Notes under the pieces: model-generated | What the model saw: the letters and a program-made list of their open reading frames with translations, nothing else | What the model was told of the DNA's origin: nothing | The model's database searches: none | Translations under genes and position numbers: made by a program | Shown: positions 4,642 to 6,514 of the stretch, piece by piece | How the letters are laid out: every line of letters begins with the position of its first letter | Numbering within the stretch: the first letter of the stretch is position 1 | Origin: an uncultured Pseudomonadota bacterium | GTDB lineage: Bacteria > Lernaellota > Lernaellaia > Lernaellales > Lernaellaceae | DNA length: 6,514 nucleotides | NCBI GenBank assembly: GCA_937967875.1 | Contig: CALBTQ010000541.1 | Location: 1 to 6,514 of the forward strand | Direction: 5' to 3'

Positions 4642-5987
4642 ACCTTGGTGTGCCGCCAACGACCGCGCGAAAACCAGAAAGTCATCAATATTCCTTTAAA
4701 GAGCGAACTGCCGCTGATCGCCCACCAGACGCCCTCGACGCCCAGGGTCGTACCGAAGGCCAGCGCCACGGCGACCGGATAGCGCAGCAAGGTCAACGGC
4801 ACCTGGATGAGCATCGGCGGCAGGGTGTTGCCAGCACCGGAAAAGCCGCCTTCCATGACAATCTCGATGCCCATGAAAGGCTGGCTCCAGGCGAGAATCA
4901 TCAGGTAGGAAGCGCCGGCGATAATCACGCTCTCGTCGGTGGAGAACACGCCGGCCAGGTTATCGGCGAACAGGCGGAAGGCCAGGCCGACCAAGCCCGT
5001 GTAAGCGAAGACGATGCCGCCGACCATCCAGGCCGCGCGCATGGCCCGTTGCGGTTGCCGCGCGCCGAGGTTCTGACCCACGAGGGTCGAGGCGGCGATG
5101 GAAAAGCCGGTCGCGGTAAAAAAGGAGAGTCCTTCGAAAATGTGGCCGATGCGTAGCGCGGCGATGTTGGGCGTGCCGAATTCGGCCGTTACGCGCGTCA
5201 GCGCCATATAGATGCCGGAAAACAGAACGCCGGTAAACGCCTTGGGCAAACCGATACGCACGATGCTCAGGTAATCGGTCCAGGAAACGGCAATTTTGCG
5301 CCGCACCTGCAGATGAATCGCGCAATCGGGGCGGTGAAGCTTGCGCAGGGCGAGGACGATCCACAGCACACGGGCGATGATCGTGGCCCAGGCGGCGCCG
5401 GCCACGCCAAAGGCGGGCAGCGGACCGAGGCCGAAAATAAACAGCGGATCGAGCAGGGCGCTGAGCGAGAGCGTCAGCAGCATCAACAGAAAGGGCGTGC
5501 GCGTGTCGCCCGAGGCATTGAAAATACCGGTCATTACGAACGAGAGAAAGATCGTCGGCAGGCCGATAATCAACGGCGTGATGTAGGCAAGCCCTTGGGC
5601 GGTGACGTCCGGCGGCGTGTGCATGAAGCCGAAGAGGATCGGCAGCAGGAAATAGAAGGGCACAGCCAACACGATTGAAGTGCCCAGGCCGTACCAAATG
5701 CCGCGCACCGCGGTGCACTCGGCTTCGGCCCGATCGCCTTCGCCGATGCGCCGAGCGACCTTGGCCGCCACGCCGACGCTGACCAGATTGGCCAGCCCGA
5801 AGATCATCCAGAGGATGAATCCACCGGTGCTGATGCCGGCCAGTGATTCCGCGCCCAGGTACCCGACGAAGTACGTGTCGACGAAGTTGTAGGTCCCCTG
5901 CAACAGGAAACTCAACACGGCCGGCAACGCCAGACGAAAGATGGCGGGCAGCAGCGGTCCGTCGGTCAGGGTGTGGTTGCGGTTCAT
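4638..5987 (-). CDS. MATE-family multidrug/toxin efflux transporter
   Basis: A 449-residue integral membrane protein, the normal length for MATE exporters, with about 12 helices in two lobes. These pumps export cationic drugs or metabolites using Na+ or H+ gradients. Visible signs are the N-terminus LTDGPLLPAIFRLALPAVLS, the first-helix motif VDTYFVG, whose Asp37 matches the conserved acidic residue of the family, NASGDTRTPF in the N-lobe, a repeat-like IGLPKAFTGVLF opening the C-lobe, and GAGNTLPPM, the C-lobe counterpart of GDTRTP. I chose ATG 5987 because GGA lies five bases before it. ATG 5993 (two residues longer) is equally in frame but has no ribosome binding site. The start is only ten bases past a strong terminator, so how it is transcribed is unclear. 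The MATE subgroup (NorM or DinF-like) and the substrate cannot be assigned. Confidence 0.93.
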   Translation of the reverse strand: MNRNHTLTDGPLLPAIFRLALPAVLSFLLQGTYNFVDTYFVGYLGAESLAGISTGGFILWMIFGLANLVSVGVAAKVARRIGEGDRAEAECTAVRGIWYGLGTSIVLAVPFYFLLPILFGFMHTPPDVTAQGLAYITPLIIGLPTIFLSFVMTGIFNASGDTRTPFLLMLLTLSLSALLDPLFIFGLGPLPAFGVAGAAWATIIARVLWIVLALRKLHRPDCAIHLQVRRKIAVSWTDYLSIVRIGLPKAFTGVLFSGIYMALTRVTAEFGTPNIAALRIGHIFEGLSFFTATGFSIAASTLVGQNLGARQPQRAMRAAWMVGGIVFAYTGLVGLAFRLFADNLAGVFSTDESVIIAGASYLMILAWSQPFMGIEIVMEGGFSGAGNTLPPMLIQVPLTLLRYPVAVALAFGTTLGVEGVWWAISGSSLFKGILMTFWFSRGRWRHTKV

Positions 5988-5997
5988 TTTCATCCGG

Positions 5998-6029
5998 AAA
6001 AAAAGGCGGCCGCTTTTTACACGACCGCC
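5998..6029 (-). terminator. Strong intrinsic terminator between the contig-end gene and the MATE gene
   Basis: On the minus strand, GGCGGTCGT pairs over nine positions (two G-T pairs) with GCGGCCGCC across the loop GTAAAAA, then T7 follows (A7 at 5998-6004 on the plus strand). It closes the gene ending at 6049. The T tract ends just before the MATE start region. On the plus strand, T5 also follows the stem (6034-6038), so it could work in both directions, though no plus-strand gene enters it. Confidence 0.85.
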
Positions 6030-6048
6030 TCGGTTTTTGCACGGAGAT

Positions 6049-6465
6049 TTATTGCTCCTTGGTGATGAACTTGTGGTACGCGCTCATCCAGTAAGCGACC
6101 AGGTAATCGATGCCCGGGTTGACGACGTTCGGGCTGTCCGAGCCGCACGGGCCGATGTGGAAGGGGCTACGTTGCCAGAGAAAGTCGGTCGAGCACTGTT
6201 CGAGCACGGGGAACGCCTCGGCCGCCTGCGGATCGACATCGCCCATGATCTCGGCCAGGAAGGGAAACTGTTCCATCAGGTCGTCGAGCCAGACCGAAAT
6301 CGGATCGAGGTTCGTCGTTTGCGGATCGATGTAATAGCGATCGTTCGGCGCGTCGCGAAATTCGCCGATGTCCTGCTCGAGCTGCTCCTGGAACGGATCG
6401 TCGTCGGCGGGCGCGTAAATGCCCTGGCTCATGTGAATGGCCGTGAAGAAGGCGTTGTGCGACAG
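6049..6465 (-). CDS. Unrecognised protein, C-terminal part (5' end lost at the contig end)
   Basis: About 138 residues are visible. An ATG exists at 6432, but the frame stays open upstream and reads as ordinary protein (LSHNAFFTAIH before MSQGIY) until the adapter at 6466. The true start is therefore missing. The stretch is acidic and rich in aromatic residues (APADDDPFQEQLEQDIGEF, PISVWLDDLMEQFPFL, PGIDYLVAYWMSAYHKF), contains two cysteines (EQCSTD and GPCGSD), and ends KEQ. No membrane segment is evident. I do not recognise a family; it could be the C-terminus of a larger secreted or cytoplasmic enzyme. A strong terminator begins 20 bases after the stop, so it ends its transcription unit. 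Confidence 0.75.
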   Translation of the reverse strand: MSHNAFFTAIHMSQGIYAPADDDPFQEQLEQDIGEFRDAPNDRYYIDPQTTNLDPISVWLDDLMEQFPFLAEIMGDVDPQAAEAFPVLEQCSTDFLWQRSPFHIGPCGSDSPNVVNPGIDYLVAYWMSAYHKFITKEQ

Positions 6466-6514
6466 AGATCGGAAGAGCGTCGTGTAGGGAAAGAGTGGAG
6501 ATCTCGGTGGTCGC
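6466..6514. other. Illumina TruSeq adapter sequence (assembly contamination)
   Basis: The last 49 bases begin AGATCGGAAGAGCGTCGTGT and continue through the known TruSeq universal adapter (P5 side, read in the reverse direction), ending ...GATCTCGGTGGTCGC. I see one difference from the adapter as I remember it: G for T at 6498. This is not genomic DNA and should be trimmed. It marks the physical end of the contig and shows why the adjacent gene is truncated. Confidence 0.97.

Noticed and set aside
1..6514. CRISPR array, tRNA, rRNA or transposase
   Set aside because: No regularly spaced repeats, cloverleaf-like segments with CCA-end context, rRNA signatures or transposase motifs were found on either strand.

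Overview
This window looks like the end of a contig from an Illumina-sequenced, GC-rich bacterium, probably a metagenome or draft assembly. The last 49 bases are sequencing adapter, not genome. The genes have high-GC codon use, and two AT-richer gaps lie between about 3000 and 3330. The taxon cannot be fixed from the sequence. A Cys-rich lipoprotein with an Asp-Thr-Ala-Asp repeat tail, a MATE pump, an FmdB-like zinc ribbon and a possible selenoprotein would fit a deltaproteobacterial-grade lineage, but that is only a guess.

Left block, plus strand (1-1958): the 3' part of a beta-propeller-like gene overlaps by ATGA a second gene that encodes about six membrane helices followed by a propeller-like domain. 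The C-terminal ends of the two proteins align without gaps, so they are tandem paralogues. A hairpin with a T8 tract on the minus strand follows. It sits directly behind a 38-residue minus-strand membrane peptide (2021-2137) that has a good ribosome binding site.

Middle block, minus strand: a MarR-family regulator (2528-2986) has a visible promoter (TTGACA, 17 bp, GATGAT) with a 13-bp dyad lying across the expected transcription start. This suggests autorepression. Before it on the transcript side lies an AT-rich gene-free stretch with several dyads. After it lies a 390-bp gap with hairpins and a structured element bounded by 12-bp inverted repeats.

Next comes a compact minus-strand operon of arsR-like regulator, small membrane protein and fmdB-like zinc ribbon. 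The small membrane protein frame is interrupted by one in-frame TGA. Past this TGA the frame stays open for 35 codons and overlaps the fmdB start by 14 bases. A stem-loop matching the bacterial SECIS pattern begins 16 nt after the TGA. The best reading is a new 67-residue membrane-anchored selenoprotein with a Sec-x4-Cys motif. This is the most interesting item in the window. The arsR promoter (TTGACA, 17 bp, TATACC) has an inverted repeat over its -10.

Right block, minus strand: an acidic, Cys-rich lipoprotein gene lies downstream of a MATE-family exporter. The exporter start codon sits immediately behind a strong intrinsic terminator. That terminator closes an unrecognised gene cut off by the contig end and fused to adapter.
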